NCBI RefSeq assembly: GCF_900177385.1
Contig: NZ_FXBJ01000002.1
Coordinates: forward strand, 2,422,001 to 2,486,000
Reading direction: 5' to 3'
Source of the DNA: Carnobacterium iners
GTDB taxonomy: Bacteria; Bacillota; Bacilli; Lactobacillales; Carnobacteriaceae
DNA length: 64,000 nucleotides
The notes beneath the pieces are model-generated. The model was not told the DNA's origin, ran no database searches, and worked only from the letters and a program-made list of their open reading frames with translations. Below, one piece after another: positions 46,259-55,946 of this stretch. Numbering within the stretch: the stretch's first letter is position 1; each line of letters begins with the position of its first letter. The position numbers and the translations under genes were made by a program.

Positions 46259-46382
46259 AAAATAATTAGGATAAAAATCCTAACAGAACAAGAAATAAAC
46301 TAGATCTTATCTTTATAGCAGTAACAATGGGCAGATATGCTAGAAAAAGGTTCTAGCTTTTGAGCAATCTGTCTACTGAAAT

Positions 46383-46430
46383 AAAAAAGGGTTCCACTCA
46401 TCAGAAATTGATGTATGGAACCCTCTTACT
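46383..46430. terminator. Terminator pepQ / ytxH
   Basis: AGGGTTCCACTCATCA pairs with TGATGTATGGAACCCT; on the minus strand it is followed by TTTTTTAT. A weaker hairpin at 46330-46377 lies just before it. Confidence 0.75.
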
Positions 46431-46447
46431 TATTCTTAAATGGTGGA

Positions 46448-47103
46448 TTACTTTTTGCTATCAAAAAAAGTCGTTTGATCTGTACTATAATCGGTTATGT
46501 TTTTTTCAATTTCTCTTTTTAATAAGTCTGAATCTAATCTTATACCTGTTCTTAATCCAGCTTTTTTTTTTCAGTTCCAGCTTCTTCCGCTTTTTCTTTA
46601 ACGTCATCGGACGCATCTTTAGCTGTTTGTTTAACATCTTCTGATGCATCTTTAGCAATATTTGATAAATCTTCTGAAGTATTTTCAACATTTTCTTTAG
46701 TACCATCAACAGTAGATGAAACTTTTTCTTTTGTTTCAACTGCTGTTTCTGCTAAATCAGATTTAACTTTATCCGCATTGATCATTAAGTCTTCTTGAAT
46801 GTCTTTTAAATCCGCTCCTACTTCTTTAGAAGTTTGAGTTAATTGCTCTTTCATTTGAGACGCTGTATCTTTTAAGCTGATTTTTATATCTTCTGATGCA
46901 TTTTTAGTAACATTTTTGATTTCTGTTCCTTTTTCTTTTGCAATTTCTGAATAGTCTTTTGCTGTATCTTTAGCATTTGAAGCTTGCTTAGCTAAATCAT
47001 CCCGCAATTCTTTACCAGATTTTGGTGCAAATAATAGTGCTGCGATACTAGCTGTTGCTGCTCCAATAAACGTACCTAATAAAAATCCATTTTTTTTAGC
47101 CAT
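46448..47103 (-). CDS. ytxH: YtxH domain protein, probably frameshifted near its end
   Basis: Stress-type protein with one N-terminal membrane or Gly-Ala helix (GFLLGTFIGAATASIAALLFAPKSG, the YtxH signature) and a long charged helix with repeats of SEDIKISLKDTA and DASEDVKQTAKDASDDVKEK. The frame stops at 46552 (183 aa) right after an A10 run (46562-46571 on plus). With one more A it continues 37 codons (AGLRTGIRLDSDLLKREIEK to SKK, stop 46448). The tail looks coding. The 183-aa version is the literal reading. Confidence 0.75.
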
Positions 47104-47151
47104 AATTAATTTCCCCTTTTTTGAATTAATTTATTTTTATTCTAAACTAAT

Positions 47152-47574
47152 TTAGTTTGATTTTCGTTTTCTTTTTAGATTTAAAGCTGTCTTACCAACT
47201 TTTGTTACCATTCCTGCTTTAACTGTTTTCTTAGTTGTACCAGAAACGTGTTCAGCTAAATTACGTGTTGACGAATTTAAACTGGATACAGATACTCCCA
47301 AATCACCAATTGCTTGGAATACTGGATCCGTCTTATTTAATTTTCCATTTACATCATCAAGCGTTGTATTTGTTTTATTCAACAGACCTTCAACTTCAAT
47401 TAACAACTTATCAGCATCTTTAGTTATTACTTCAATACTAGTATTTGCTTCTTTTACAGTTTTTGAAACTTCTTCAATTACTTTTGAGATTTTTAATAAT
47501 ACCACAATTAAAAAGACGACTAATGCCGCAAATGCTATCGCAGCTATCAAAGCTGCTATTTCTCCACCTGTCAT
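47152..47574 (-). CDS. ytxG: DUF948 family membrane-anchored protein (YtxG-like)
   Basis: Protein of 140 aa: N-terminal membrane helix (GEIAALIAAIAFAALVVFLIVVLLKI), a coiled-coil body with regular Asn/Thr/Leu heptads, and a basic tail (VGKTALNLKRKRKSN). Matches DUF948. It is upstream of ytxH in the same operon, as in B. subtilis where ytxGH lie near ccpA. The role is probably general stress or envelope related. Confidence 0.85.
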   Translation of the reverse strand: MTGGEIAALIAAIAFAALVVFLIVVLLKISKVIEEVSKTVKEANTSIEVITKDADKLLIEVEGLLNKTNTTLDDVNGKLNKTDPVFQAIGDLGVSVSSLNSSTRNLAEHVSGTTKKTVKAGMVTKVGKTALNLKRKRKSN

Positions 47575-47901
47575 ATTAATTCCTCACTTCCTTCATTTAG
47601 TTACCCTTACTTAAATTCGTATTATACTACAAGTAGCAAAGATAAAAAACAATCGTCTTTTTGTAAAATAGTATAAAATTCTTTCTTATTTAGAATACCA
47701 TATCATTTTTATCACTTCAAATGATATGGTACCGATTTCTAAATAAACTAGGCTTAAAAATAATAATTCTCTTGTTATAAATTAATTCCATAATAATTAA
47801 GATGATTAAAGAATTCAAATTTATTTTCCTTTCTTTTATTAATTTGTTATGATTAAAGATAGTAACTTATTTTTTAATTTGAACCCAAAGGAGTCATTTT
47901 T
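47575..47901. other. Divergent intergenic region ytxG / mscS with inverted repeat
   Basis: A 327-bp AT-rich stretch. It contains an inverted repeat at 47686-47746: outer arms TTATTTAGAA/TTCTAAATAA and inner arms ACCATATCATTT/AAATGATATGGT, with unequal spacers. No T run follows, so it is not a simple terminator. No coding frame is seen. Confidence 0.6.
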
Positions 47902-48798
47902 ATGAATAATCAATCAGACAGCTCAGTAACTACAGAAGTAGTAAATACCGTTGCAAAACAAACCTCTTTTTTTATAGAGTTTTGGCAAAATATTGATTGG
48001 AGAAGTTTATTATCTTCAGGCATCTCCAAGGCCATTCAAATCTTTTTTTTCTTTTTTGTTTATTTTATTTTTAAAAAAATTGGAAATGTGTTTATTACTC
48101 GAACTTTTACAAATTACCGTGGTAAAAAAAATATTTCTCCAAGCCGTCTGGGTACTTTAGACAATCTTACTCACAACATTTATAATGCAGTAATTGGTTT
48201 CTTCCTAGCTTATGCGATTCTTTCAGAAATTGGTATCCCTGTTGGCACGTTACTAGCTGGTGCAGGTGTTATCGGCTTGGCATTCTCTTTAGGAGCTCAA
48301 GGTTTTGTTAGTGACATCGTGAATGGCTTCTTTATTCTCCTTGAAAAACAAGTGGACATTGGGGATGTTGTTACCTTCAGTGATGTCACAGGTACTGTTG
48401 TTGATGTTAATCTAAAAACGACTACCGTTAAAAGTTTTGATGGTACGCTAAACTTTGTACCTAACCGCTATATTACAATTGTCAGTAATTTATCTAGAGA
48501 AGATATGCGTGCTCAAATAGATATTCGACTAGAACCTAACGTTGACATGGTAAAAGTAAATACAATTATAGAACAAGTAAATAAACGATTAGTTCCGTTA
48601 CACCCTGAAATCACGCAAGAACCTGTTAGCTTAGGCTTGATGGATATTGGTGACGGATTTCTAGCTATACGTATCCATATTTTCGCATTGAGTGGCAGCC
48701 AATATGCTATTCAAAATATTTTTTTCCAAGAATATGTCACAGCCTTGACAAAAGAAGAGATTATCATTCCGGTAACTCCTATAAAAATAACTACTTAA
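47902..48798 (+). CDS. mscS: Small-conductance mechanosensitive channel MscS family
   Basis: Channel of 298 aa: three membrane helices (about 28-62, 85-115, 118-140), the pore helix with Gly/Ala pattern GTLLAGAGVIGLAFSLGAQGFVSDIVNGFFILLE, and the beta domain DIGDVVTFSDVTGTVVDVNLKTT. Releases solutes on osmotic down-shock. AAAGGAG precedes the ATG. Confidence 0.93.
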   Translation: MNNQSDSSVTTEVVNTVAKQTSFFIEFWQNIDWRSLLSSGISKAIQIFFFFFVYFIFKKIGNVFITRTFTNYRGKKNISPSRLGTLDNLTHNIYNAVIGFFLAYAILSEIGIPVGTLLAGAGVIGLAFSLGAQGFVSDIVNGFFILLEKQVDIGDVVTFSDVTGTVVDVNLKTTTVKSFDGTLNFVPNRYITIVSNLSREDMRAQIDIRLEPNVDMVKVNTIIEQVNKRLVPLHPEITQEPVSLGLMDIGDGFLAIRIHIFALSGSQYAIQNIFFQEYVTALTKEEIIIPVTPIKITT

Positions 48799-48886
48799 GT
48801 TTCAAAAAGAATCTATAAAGTATTTATTTAATCAACTACATCAAAAGTCGCATAAACTTTAGTCGTTTAAAAAATTCACTAGAGCT

Positions 48887-49647
48887 ATGATTTTATTTTT
48901 TGTGAATGTTTCGACTGATTTTCACCTACATTCTCGTTGGCTTTCTGATGAAATAGACCATTTTTTTGTAGCTGGCGAGTCATTAAAACAGATATTAATA
49001 GACTCTGGTGTATCTTCCAAAAAAATAACGGTTTCGGGTATTCCTATTAAAGAAGAATTTTATCATACAAAAAAGCAACTTTGATAAAAAAGATATTCTT
49101 ATTCAACTACAAGAATTTTTAATTTCAGCTGGAGTTTTTGGTGTTGTAAAGAATCTCCGAATATTGATTGAAGAACTATATTCCCACAGTAACTTTAACA
49201 TTATTGTGGTTTGCGGCCAAAATCAGGAATTTTATGACCTACTTAATATAAAGTTTAAAGCTATTTCGCTGATTTCTATTTTAGGCTATGTAAAAGATAG
49301 GGCTTATCTTATGAGGAAAGCCAATCTTATGATTACTAAAGCCGGTGGTATTTCTCTTTCAGAAGCATTAGCTATGCAAGTACCCTTTGTCTTAACCCCA
49401 GCTGTACTCGGTCAATAATTAGGTAATGCTAAGTTACTTGAGTCAAAAGGAATGGCCATTGTCCCTTATGAAGAAGAAGAAGAAATTGTCCCTACTATTC
49501 TATATTTACTAAAAAACCCAATATTCTAGACTGAAATAAAGAAAAATATGCAAAAAAATTTTTCATCCAAATGCTGCTGCTACAATTGTTGATGAAGTTT
49601 TAGCTATTAGTAAAAAGACTTCTTATTTAAAGAATCCTTTAGCTTAA
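48887..49647 (+). pseudogene. Decayed glycolipid glycosyltransferase (UgtP/MGDG synthase family)
   Basis: Three frames together read VNVSTDFHLHSRWL, FFVAGESLKQILIDSGVSSKKITVSGIPI, then YVKDRAYLMRKANLMITKAGGISLSEALAM and LGNAKLLESKGMAIVPYEEEEEI. These are the DFHLH and sugar-donor segments of diacylglycerol glucosyltransferases. The N-terminal third is missing, a segment in the middle is lost, a frame change occurs near 49085, and in-frame stops occur at 49416 and 49528. Not functional. Confidence 0.8.
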
Positions 49648-49763
49648 AAAAGCGCATTTCTTCTCAATAAATAAATTTTAAGTATAATTATTACTTTTAA
49701 AAATAAATCCATATAAAACTATTATTTAGAAATTTTTTTATTCCTCTTATATTTTAACCATTC

Positions 49764-49806
49764 AAAAAAAGGCAACAGGAGTATTGCTCCTATTGCCTTT
49801 TTTTAT
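49764..49806. terminator. Terminator after cbpB (bidirectional)
   Basis: AAAAAAAGGCAACAGGAG pairs with CTCCTATTGCCTTTTTTT around TATTG. Confidence 0.85.
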
Positions 49807-50279
49807 ACATATTCTTTTTTACGTTTTACATCATATTTATTCTCGAACTCATGAGCAATTCTGTTGGTTGCTTTAAGTATTTCGCTACGTGTTACTATGC
49901 CCGTAAAGCTGCCATCTGATGCTGCTACACAAACAAATGAATTGCGTACAAGTAAATGCAACACTTCTTCTAAGTCGTACGGATTCTCGATTAATGCAAA
50001 ATCTGTCTGCATGACATCTTCAACACGAATATCTCCAAGTTTATTAAAATCAACATCTTCAATGCTAGTTATGGCATCAATAACCAACGACATAGAAATC
50101 AATCCTCGTATTTTATAAGTTGAATCTAGGACCGGAATGACAGTATATCCTATCTTTGTTAAAACTAATAATGCATGATCTAAACGGTTCGTCATTTGGA
50201 TATGCGCGACTTGTTCTGCAGGAATTAAGAATTTTTCTTTATTTTCTAATAGCATTTTTCCGATTTCTTTACCTATCAT
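49803..50279 (-). CDS. cbpB: CBS-pair protein CbpB (YkuL-like, c-di-AMP binding)
   Basis: Protein of 158 aa made of two CBS domains (about 20-75 and 88-145; LLVRNSFVCVAASDGSFTGIVTRSEIL). Homologues (CbpB, DarB) bind cyclic di-AMP and regulate the stringent enzyme Rel. That role is inferred by family only. Single gene; no other domain. Confidence 0.85.
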   Translation of the reverse strand: MIGKEIGKMLLENKEKFLIPAEQVAHIQMTNRLDHALLVLTKIGYTVIPVLDSTYKIRGLISMSLVIDAITSIEDVDFNKLGDIRVEDVMQTDFALIENPYDLEEVLHLLVRNSFVCVAASDGSFTGIVTRSEILKATNRIAHEFENKYDVKRKKEYV

Positions 50280-50408
50280 GTCTACTAATTTCCTTTCTCA
50301 CTAATAACTCTCTATAACCATTTCAAGTGAACACATATTAAGCTAATAATATATCCTAACGCACTTGCTTTCTCTATTCATTTAAAGAGATTAACTCTTT
50401 TTGAGTTG

Positions 50409-50933
50409 TTAAACTCTGGCAAAAGAACACTCTAGCTCTTCAATAGGTCGATGTAATCTATCGTAATACGATACTTGAATGGTATCTTTAGTCGTTTCAA
50501 CAATCGCATAGGTTTTTATTTTATGCGCTCCTCTAGGCAGTAAGATGCTACCAGGATTTAACACTAAAATCCCATCCATCATCTCTACTCCCAATTCATG
50601 AGTATGTCCAAAAAAAGCAAAGTTTGCTTGTGCCTCTTTTGCCGTAAACAGTAAAGTCTGCATAGACTTCTTCACATCATGTAAATGTCCATGAAGCCAA
50701 ATTATTTTTTCTTGACCTATTTCTTTAGTCTGTAGCAGTGGATAGGATTGGTCAAAATCCATATTGCCCTTCACAGATTTCATATCTTTCCAAACTGAAT
50801 CTGTTTCAGCTAACTCTGAATCGCCACAGTGAATCATTTCATCAACTTTTCCTTGATAGATTTTAATGAGCTCTATTAAAATATCTTGATCACCATGACT
50901 ATCGCTTACAACTAATAACCTCATTTCATCCAC
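50409..50933 (-). CDS. yfcE: YfcE-family metallophosphoesterase
   Basis: Protein of 174 aa, MJ0936/YfcE type. Metal ligands: LLVVSDSHGDQD, HCGDSE, GNMDF, HGHLHD and FGHTHELGVE. Acts on phosphodiesters in vitro in the family; the physiological substrate is unknown. It follows rph-rdgB by 16 nt in the murI operon. Confidence 0.92.
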   Translation of the reverse strand: MDEMRLLVVSDSHGDQDILIELIKIYQGKVDEMIHCGDSELAETDSVWKDMKSVKGNMDFDQSYPLLQTKEIGQEKIIWLHGHLHDVKKSMQTLLFTAKEAQANFAFFGHTHELGVEMMDGILVLNPGSILLPRGAHKIKTYAIVETTKDTIQVSYYDRLHRPIEELECSFARV

Positions 50934-50949
50934 TCCATTATCTATTTAT

Positions 50950-52302
50950 TTAATCAATTAACCAGGTATCCCATACTTGTTCTAACTTCACTAATGCTTT
51001 TGCTCGATGACTTTTTTTATTTTTTTCTGCATCTGATAACTCTGCCATTGACTTTTCTATTTCTGTTACATAAAACAATGAATCGTAGCCAAAACCGTTA
51101 TTTCCACGTGGTATTCCTAATATGATTCCCTCTACTTCACCTTCAACAACTAAACTTTGTTTATCAGGATAAGCTAACGCTAACGTGCAATGAAACTGTG
51201 CTGTTCTTAAGTTACTTGGAACATTTGTTAATTCGTGCAAAAGTTTTGCATTATTTGCAGCATCACTTTTGGGTTCACCAGCGTAACGAGCCGAAAAGAT
51301 TCCTGGTCGTCCTTCTAAGGCATCTACCTTTAATCCTGAATCATCAGCTAGTACCATCACATTAAATTTATTTGCGATAGTCTCTGCTTTTAGCAAAGCA
51401 TTTTCAGCAAATGTCGTTCCTGTCTCTTCTACTTCAGGAATATCAGGAAAATCTAATAACGTTTTGACTTGAATCCCTTTTTTAGCAAATAATGCTTCAA
51501 ATTCACGAGCTTTGCCTTGATTGTTTGTTGCAATTAAAATAGTATCCGGCAAAATAGAACTCTGCTCCGTCGCTATCACCGGTTCTTGATTAAAAATTTG
51601 ATTTTGAATAGCAATTAATTCTTCTATCCCTTTTTCTCCAAGTTCAAGCATCTCCATTAATTGTGAACCTGAAAATGTTGATTCTTCACCGGTACCTTGT
51701 ATTTCTGAAAACTTACCACTTTCTGTCATCACGATATTCATATCAACCGCAGCAGAACTGTCTTCAGAATAATCTAAATCTAATAGAGCTTCATTATCTT
51801 TTGTTATACCAACACTGATAGCTGCAATGTTTTCTTTAATCGGATTTTCTTTGATTTGACCACTCTCTAATAAAGTTAAAACAGCTATTTTCATTGCAAC
51901 AAAAGCACCAGTAATACTAGCTGTGCGCGTTCCACCGTCTGCTTGAATCACGTCACAATCTATTGTAATAGCCCGTTCACCTAACTTATCTAAATCAACT
52001 ACAGAACGCAATGTACGAGCTATCAGACGCTGTATTTCCATTGTTCTACCTGTTAGCTTTCCTTTGGCAGATTCTCTTATCGTTCTTGTATTAGTAGCTC
52101 TAGGTAACATCGCATATTCAGCATGAATCCAACCTTTTCCTTGTCCACGCATAAACGGTGGAACTTTTGTTTCAACAGTTGCATTGCAGATAACTTTTGT
52201 ATCGCCAAAAGTCACCAGTACCGAACCTTCAGGATGTTTTAAGTAATTCGTTTCAATCGTAACGTGGCGAAGTTCATTATTCTTTCTAGTATTTTTCCGC
52301 AT
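50950..52302 (-). CDS. rph/rdgB: Fused ribonuclease PH and XTP/dITP diphosphatase
   Basis: Bifunctional protein of 450 aa. The N-terminal RNase PH domain (1-240; [49 protein letters not shown]) trims tRNA 3' ends. The C-terminal Ham1 domain (about 250-447; [40 protein letters not shown]) removes non-canonical purine nucleotides. In Bacillus they are two genes; the fusion is typical of lactic acid bacteria. Confidence 0.95.
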   Translation of the reverse strand: MRKNTRKNNELRHVTIETNYLKHPEGSVLVTFGDTKVICNATVETKVPPFMRGQGKGWIHAEYAMLPRATNTRTIRESAKGKLTGRTMEIQRLIARTLRSVVDLDKLGERAITIDCDVIQADGGTRTASITGAFVAMKIAVLTLLESGQIKENPIKENIAAISVGITKDNEALLDLDYSEDSSAAVDMNIVMTESGKFSEIQGTGEESTFSGSQLMEMLELGEKGIEELIAIQNQIFNQEPVIATEQSSILPDTILIATNNQGKAREFEALFAKKGIQVKTLLDFPDIPEVEETGTTFAENALLKAETIANKFNVMVLADDSGLKVDALEGRPGIFSARYAGEPKSDAANNAKLLHELTNVPSNLRTAQFHCTLALAYPDKQSLVVEGEVEGIILGIPRGNNGFGYDSLFYVTEIEKSMAELSDAEKNKKSHRAKALVKLEQVWDTWLID

Positions 52303-52326
52303 AATTCCCTCAATTCTAACCTAGTT

Positions 52327-53136
52327 TTAAAGTCCTAATTTAATATGTTCTACAGTAGCCTTCTCTATTTCAAGCCACTGCGAAGCAATCGATTCAAACA
52401 TTTGAACCGAGCCTGTTGTGTAAAATTTATACTCTGTTTCTTTATTGTCTCGACTATCTACAGCTAAATTAAAGTAATCCAAAATAGTACTTACTTCATT
52501 GACTGTCTCTGCACCTGAATCAATTAACTTAACCTTATCCCCCATTACATTTTGAATAATAGGTCGTAACAAAGGGTAATGTGTACATCCCAAAATTAAC
52601 GTGTCTAAGTTCATGTTTTTTAAAGGACGTAAAGTTTCGGCGATAACTTTTTTTGCAATCGCATTATTGTATGCGTTACTTTCTACTAACGGAACAAATT
52701 TTGGACAAGCTAAACTCGTAACGATTGATTTAGTATCCTTAGAATGAATCATTTTTTTGTATTGATCACTTTTAATGGTCCCTTCTGTCCCAATAATACC
52801 AATACGATTGTTTCGAGTACTTTTTATGGCTGATCGACTACCTGGCAAAATAACTCCTATCACAGGAATCGCTAATTTTCTTTTAATATCTTCTAAAGCT
52901 GCTGCAGTTGCTGTATTGCAAGCAATCACTAACATCTTGATATCTTTACTTAATAAAAATTGCGTCATTTGCCAAGTGAATGCTAAAATTTGCTCTTCTG
53001 GTCTAGGACCATAAGGGCACCTTGCAGTATCTCCGACATAATAAATAGATTCATTCGGTAATTGTCGGATAGCTTCTTTAACCACTGTTAATCCACCTAC
53101 TCCTGAATCAATAAAGCCTATTGCTTGTTTTTTCAT
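52327..53136 (-). CDS. murI: Glutamate racemase
   Basis: Enzyme of 269 aa that makes D-glutamate for peptidoglycan. The two catalytic Cys are in [12 protein letters not shown] (about 73) and [11 protein letters not shown] (about 184); [12 protein letters not shown] and [10 protein letters not shown] are typical. First of murI, rph-rdgB, yfcE. Divergent from yslB. Confidence 0.96.
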   Translation of the reverse strand: MKKQAIGFIDSGVGGLTVVKEAIRQLPNESIYYVGDTARCPYGPRPEEQILAFTWQMTQFLLSKDIKMLVIACNTATAAALEDIKRKLAIPVIGVILPGSRSAIKSTRNNRIGIIGTEGTIKSDQYKKMIHSKDTKSIVTSLACPKFVPLVESNAYNNAIAKKVIAETLRPLKNMNLDTLILGCTHYPLLRPIIQNVMGDKVKLIDSGAETVNEVSTILDYFNLAVDSRDNKETEYKFYTTGSVQMFESIASQWLEIEKATVEHIKLGL

Positions 53137-53287
53137 GTTTTAACAACCTTTTTATAAAGTCAATTTACTTGTTAGCTCTATCTTCTCTTTTTTTCATCAA
53201 TAATTCAAGTCTTATCAGCAAAAAAAGATAGGTTTCTATCCTATTGCACGCTATAATAGAATGGTATAAACTGCGAGGTGAAAAAGA

Positions 53288-53794
53288 ATGACTAAACAAA
53301 AAACAACCATTGACTTAAATATATTTGAAGAAAATAGTCCTTTATTGGGACAAACATTATTACGTGATGTTTTAATACCTAATTTATTAGGAAATGAAAC
53401 AAATGAAATTTTATATTGGGCTGGAAAAGAGCTAGCAAGGCAATACCCTCTTTCTTGTATAGAAGATACCATTCTTTTTTTTGAAAAAGCAAGTTTTGGT
53501 ACTCTTGTGTTGAGTAAACACAGTGACCACAACATTATCTATCGACTAATAGGTGCTCATGTCGAAAAGCGTATAAAAAATGTTGAAAGTGTTTCTTTTA
53601 ATTTAGAAGCTGGATTTTTAGCTGAACAAATTCAACAACAAGAAATGAAATATACTGAAGCTTTTTTTGAAATTGATACTAGAAAACGTACGGTTACGAT
53701 TACGTTAAAGCAAGATACAAAAGATTTAGAACCAATTGAACAAGCGAATCCATTTTTTACTTTAACTAGAAAAGATGATTTATTAGATAAATAA
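53288..53794 (+). CDS. yslB: DUF2507 family protein YslB
   Basis: Protein of 168 aa, with RDVLIPNLLGNETNEILYWAGKELARQYP and FNLEAGFLAEQIQ as in YslB. The family has a 4-vinyl-reductase-like fold without a known activity. GAGGTG precedes the ATG. Single gene. Confidence 0.87.
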   Translation: MTKQKTTIDLNIFEENSPLLGQTLLRDVLIPNLLGNETNEILYWAGKELARQYPLSCIEDTILFFEKASFGTLVLSKHSDHNIIYRLIGAHVEKRIKNVESVSFNLEAGFLAEQIQQQEMKYTEAFFEIDTRKRTVTITLKQDTKDLEPIEQANPFFTLTRKDDLLDK

Positions 53795-54100
53795 GTCTTT
53801 TTAATAAAAGACAATAAAGATGACACTTTACTTACTAGATTTTGTATCTGCTAATATTAAGATAAGCGAAACACCTTTATTTTTTAAAAAATCACTTTTT
53901 ATTCTTTGAATAATCTCATAAAATAAATTAAGTATTAATGTTGGTAAAGTCGGGTTGTGTTTATTCGTCCCCTAATTTATCAATTTTTTTTATTCTAATA
54001 TTATAAAGCAAACAATTCTTCGTAGAGTTTTATTTTCTTAAATTAGTGTAGATAATCGCTTTTGAAATTCTTATGAACTATCTTTCAGCTTTACAGCTTC

Positions 54101-54126
54101 CCCTCTTGAGAGGAGGGTGTTTTTTT
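54101..54126 (+). terminator. Plus-strand intrinsic terminator of unknown transcript
   Basis: Seven-pair stem CCCTCTT/AGGAGGG (one G-U) with a 3-nt loop and seven Ts after TG. Confidence 0.6.
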
Positions 54127-54155
54127 ACTACTTGTTCCTATCAAGCGTATGAGTA

Positions 54156-54194
54156 AAACGAGGTATCGAAACAATCTCGATACCTCGTTTTCAA
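54156..54194. terminator. Terminator of the hydrolase / PH-domain pair
   Basis: AAAACGAGGTATCG pairs with CGATACCTCGTTTT around a 9-nt loop. Confidence 0.88.
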
Positions 54195-54659
54195 TTACTT
54201 TTTGTTTAAATACTCTATTTCTATCTTAGGAACACTTTTTTTCAATTCTATAACAAAAGCTACTTTATCTTTAGGTGATAATTTAATTGTTTTCATTCCT
54301 ACTTTTGTTTGATAATAAAGAGCTAGACCATCTTTTGAACTTAGAGCTCTCTCACCAGTTAAAAGATCTGGTAATCGATAGTAAACCTCTTTTGCTTTTA
54401 TCAATTGGTTGTATTGAATTTGTTTAATAAATAGTCCTTTTCTTATCAATACACTCTCTTTGTTGAATGTATAGGAAATAAACCATCCAGCTGCTAGCCA
54501 CGATAACAATGCACCAACTAATAAACCCCATCCTATCCATTTAAACCATTGGTTGAATGGGACTGTTGTTAAAACTACAATCAAACTAATAACAAATAAA
54601 AAACTGTTAGATGAAAATAAAACAAGTAAAAAACTATCTCGTTTTGTATAAAATGTCAT
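54195..54659 (-). CDS. PH-domain (bPH) membrane protein
   Basis: Protein of 154 aa: two N-terminal membrane helices (about 17-32 and 38-62) and a C-terminal bacterial PH-like domain (about 68-145; VLIRKGLFIKQIQYNQLIKAKEVY). Unknown function. It overlaps nearly with the hydrolase gene (4 nt apart), so the two are co-transcribed. Confidence 0.75.
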   Translation of the reverse strand: MTFYTKRDSFLLVLFSSNSFLFVISLIVVLTTVPFNQWFKWIGWGLLVGALLSWLAAGWFISYTFNKESVLIRKGLFIKQIQYNQLIKAKEVYYRLPDLLTGERALSSKDGLALYYQTKVGMKTIKLSPKDKVAFVIELKKSVPKIEIEYLNKK

Positions 54660-54663
54660 TTTT

Positions 54664-55395
54664 TTATCCTCCTCTATCTGTTTCTAATAAAAAATCTTTA
54701 ACAAGCGAATTAAATAGATCTGGTTTTTCAATCATCAAAAAATGTGTAGTCTCTGGCAAAGTAATAAGTATACTTTTTACGATTAAGTCATTTATCTTTT
54801 TTGTGTGACTCTTTTGAATGACATCATTCTCACCAACTACTATAAGGGTCCGTGTTGTTATCCTTTTTAAATCATTATCATTTAATTTTATTTGATGCCA
54901 CATTAAGTCAATGACCTCTTTGCGTCGCTGTTTGGATTTAGAAATAGTTCCTACCCATTTTAAATAGCCATACAATAGTTTTACTTGTAGAAAATCTTTT
55001 TTTCTTAAGCCTTCTGGTCTATAATTAGCTCCCACAACAACCAGTTCAGCTACTCTCTCAGGATAATGACTGGCTAAATATAAACCAACATTACCACCAT
55101 CACTAAAACCAATAATAGCTGTTTTTTCTAAATGGAAATAGTCTAGTACATGGATAATATCGCTTACTATTTTTTCAAATGTTAACAAATTTTTACCATG
55201 ATCAGAACGTCCATGACCACGACTATCTAATGCAAAAACTTGATAAAATTTGCTAAAGTAGGCTATTTGGTTATTGAAAATTGTATGATCTTCTTCATTA
55301 CCATGTAATAAAAGCAACGGATCACCTTTTCCGCTCACATGACAAAATAACGAATCTTCATTTATCAAAATAACATAATCTTTCATTTCATTCAT
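54664..55395 (-). CDS. Alpha/beta hydrolase
   Basis: Protein of 243 aa with nucleophile elbow GFSDGGN (Ser near 98), oxyanion HGNEED near the N-terminus, DSRGHGRSD, catalytic Asp in VVGENDVIQ and His in TTHFLM. Typical small esterase or lipase; substrate unknown. Forms an operon with the PH-domain gene. Confidence 0.87.
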   Translation of the reverse strand: MNEMKDYVILINEDSLFCHVSGKGDPLLLLHGNEEDHTIFNNQIAYFSKFYQVFALDSRGHGRSDHGKNLLTFEKIVSDIIHVLDYFHLEKTAIIGFSDGGNVGLYLASHYPERVAELVVVGANYRPEGLRKKDFLQVKLLYGYLKWVGTISKSKQRRKEVIDLMWHQIKLNDNDLKRITTRTLIVVGENDVIQKSHTKKINDLIVKSILITLPETTHFLMIEKPDLFNSLVKDFLLETDRGG

Positions 55396-55554
55396 CTTCT
55401 TTATTATTCACTTCATTTTTTCACCTTAAATCAGTCTAACATACTTCTTAATTCATTTTTTTATTTAATCGCTTAGTTGTTCAGTAAAGATAAAAAGAAC
55501 TAAAAAATAGTCTTTTTATCTTTAAAATCAGCTTTTCGACATTAACCATAAAAT

Positions 55555-55606
55555 AAAAAAACTAAGAGCAACTTCTGTTCACCAAACAGAAGTTGTTCTT
55601 AGTTTT
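55555..55606. terminator. Terminator of trxA
   Basis: ACTAAGAGCAACTTCTG pairs with CAGAAGTTGTTCTTAGT between A and T runs. Confidence 0.9.
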
Positions 55607-55612
55607 TATCTC

Positions 55613-55924
55613 TTACTTGTATTTTGCAATAATTTCTTCAATTTGTTCTTTACCATGATAACCGATTAGTTTCTCAACTACTTCGCCATCTTTTTTCACT
55701 AATAATGTTGGAATACTCATGATTCCAAATGAAGCAGGAACCGTTTGATTCTGATCAACATCCATTTTCACTATTTTAACTTGATCGCCTATCTCTGTGT
55801 CTAACTCTTCTAAGACTGGAGATTGCATGCGACAAGGGCCACACCATGGTGCCCAGAAGTCTGTTATTGAAATACCTTCATTTGTTTCTAATTCAAAATC
55901 TTTATCTGTTACTACTTGTACCAT
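55613..55924 (-). CDS. trxA: Thioredoxin
   Basis: Protein of 103 aa with the redox centre WAPWCGPCRM (Cys pair at about 29 and 32), cis-Pro in IPTLLVK and the usual fold. GGAGGA ribosome site. Upstream are two tandem copies of a promoter segment (55947-56086). It follows mutS2, as in many Firmicutes. Confidence 0.96.
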   Translation of the reverse strand: MVQVVTDKDFELETNEGISITDFWAPWCGPCRMQSPVLEELDTEIGDQVKIVKMDVDQNQTVPASFGIMSIPTLLVKKDGEVVEKLIGYHGKEQIEEIIAKYK

Positions 55925-55946
55925 TTAAATTCCTCCTAATGTATTG

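Larger units (their letters stand above)
53795..54194. other. Intergenic region with plus-strand terminator, possible small RNA
   Basis: This 400-bp AT-rich stretch has no coding frame that looks real. At 54101-54126 it holds a plus-strand hairpin (CCCTCTT/AGGAGGG) with a T run, more than 300 bp after yslB and preceded by a short GC-rich patch. Confidence 0.45.

Noticed and set aside
46360-46739. Frames of 94 codons (plus) and 77 codons (minus) around the ytxH end
   Set aside because: Low-complexity shadows of ytxH and its tail.
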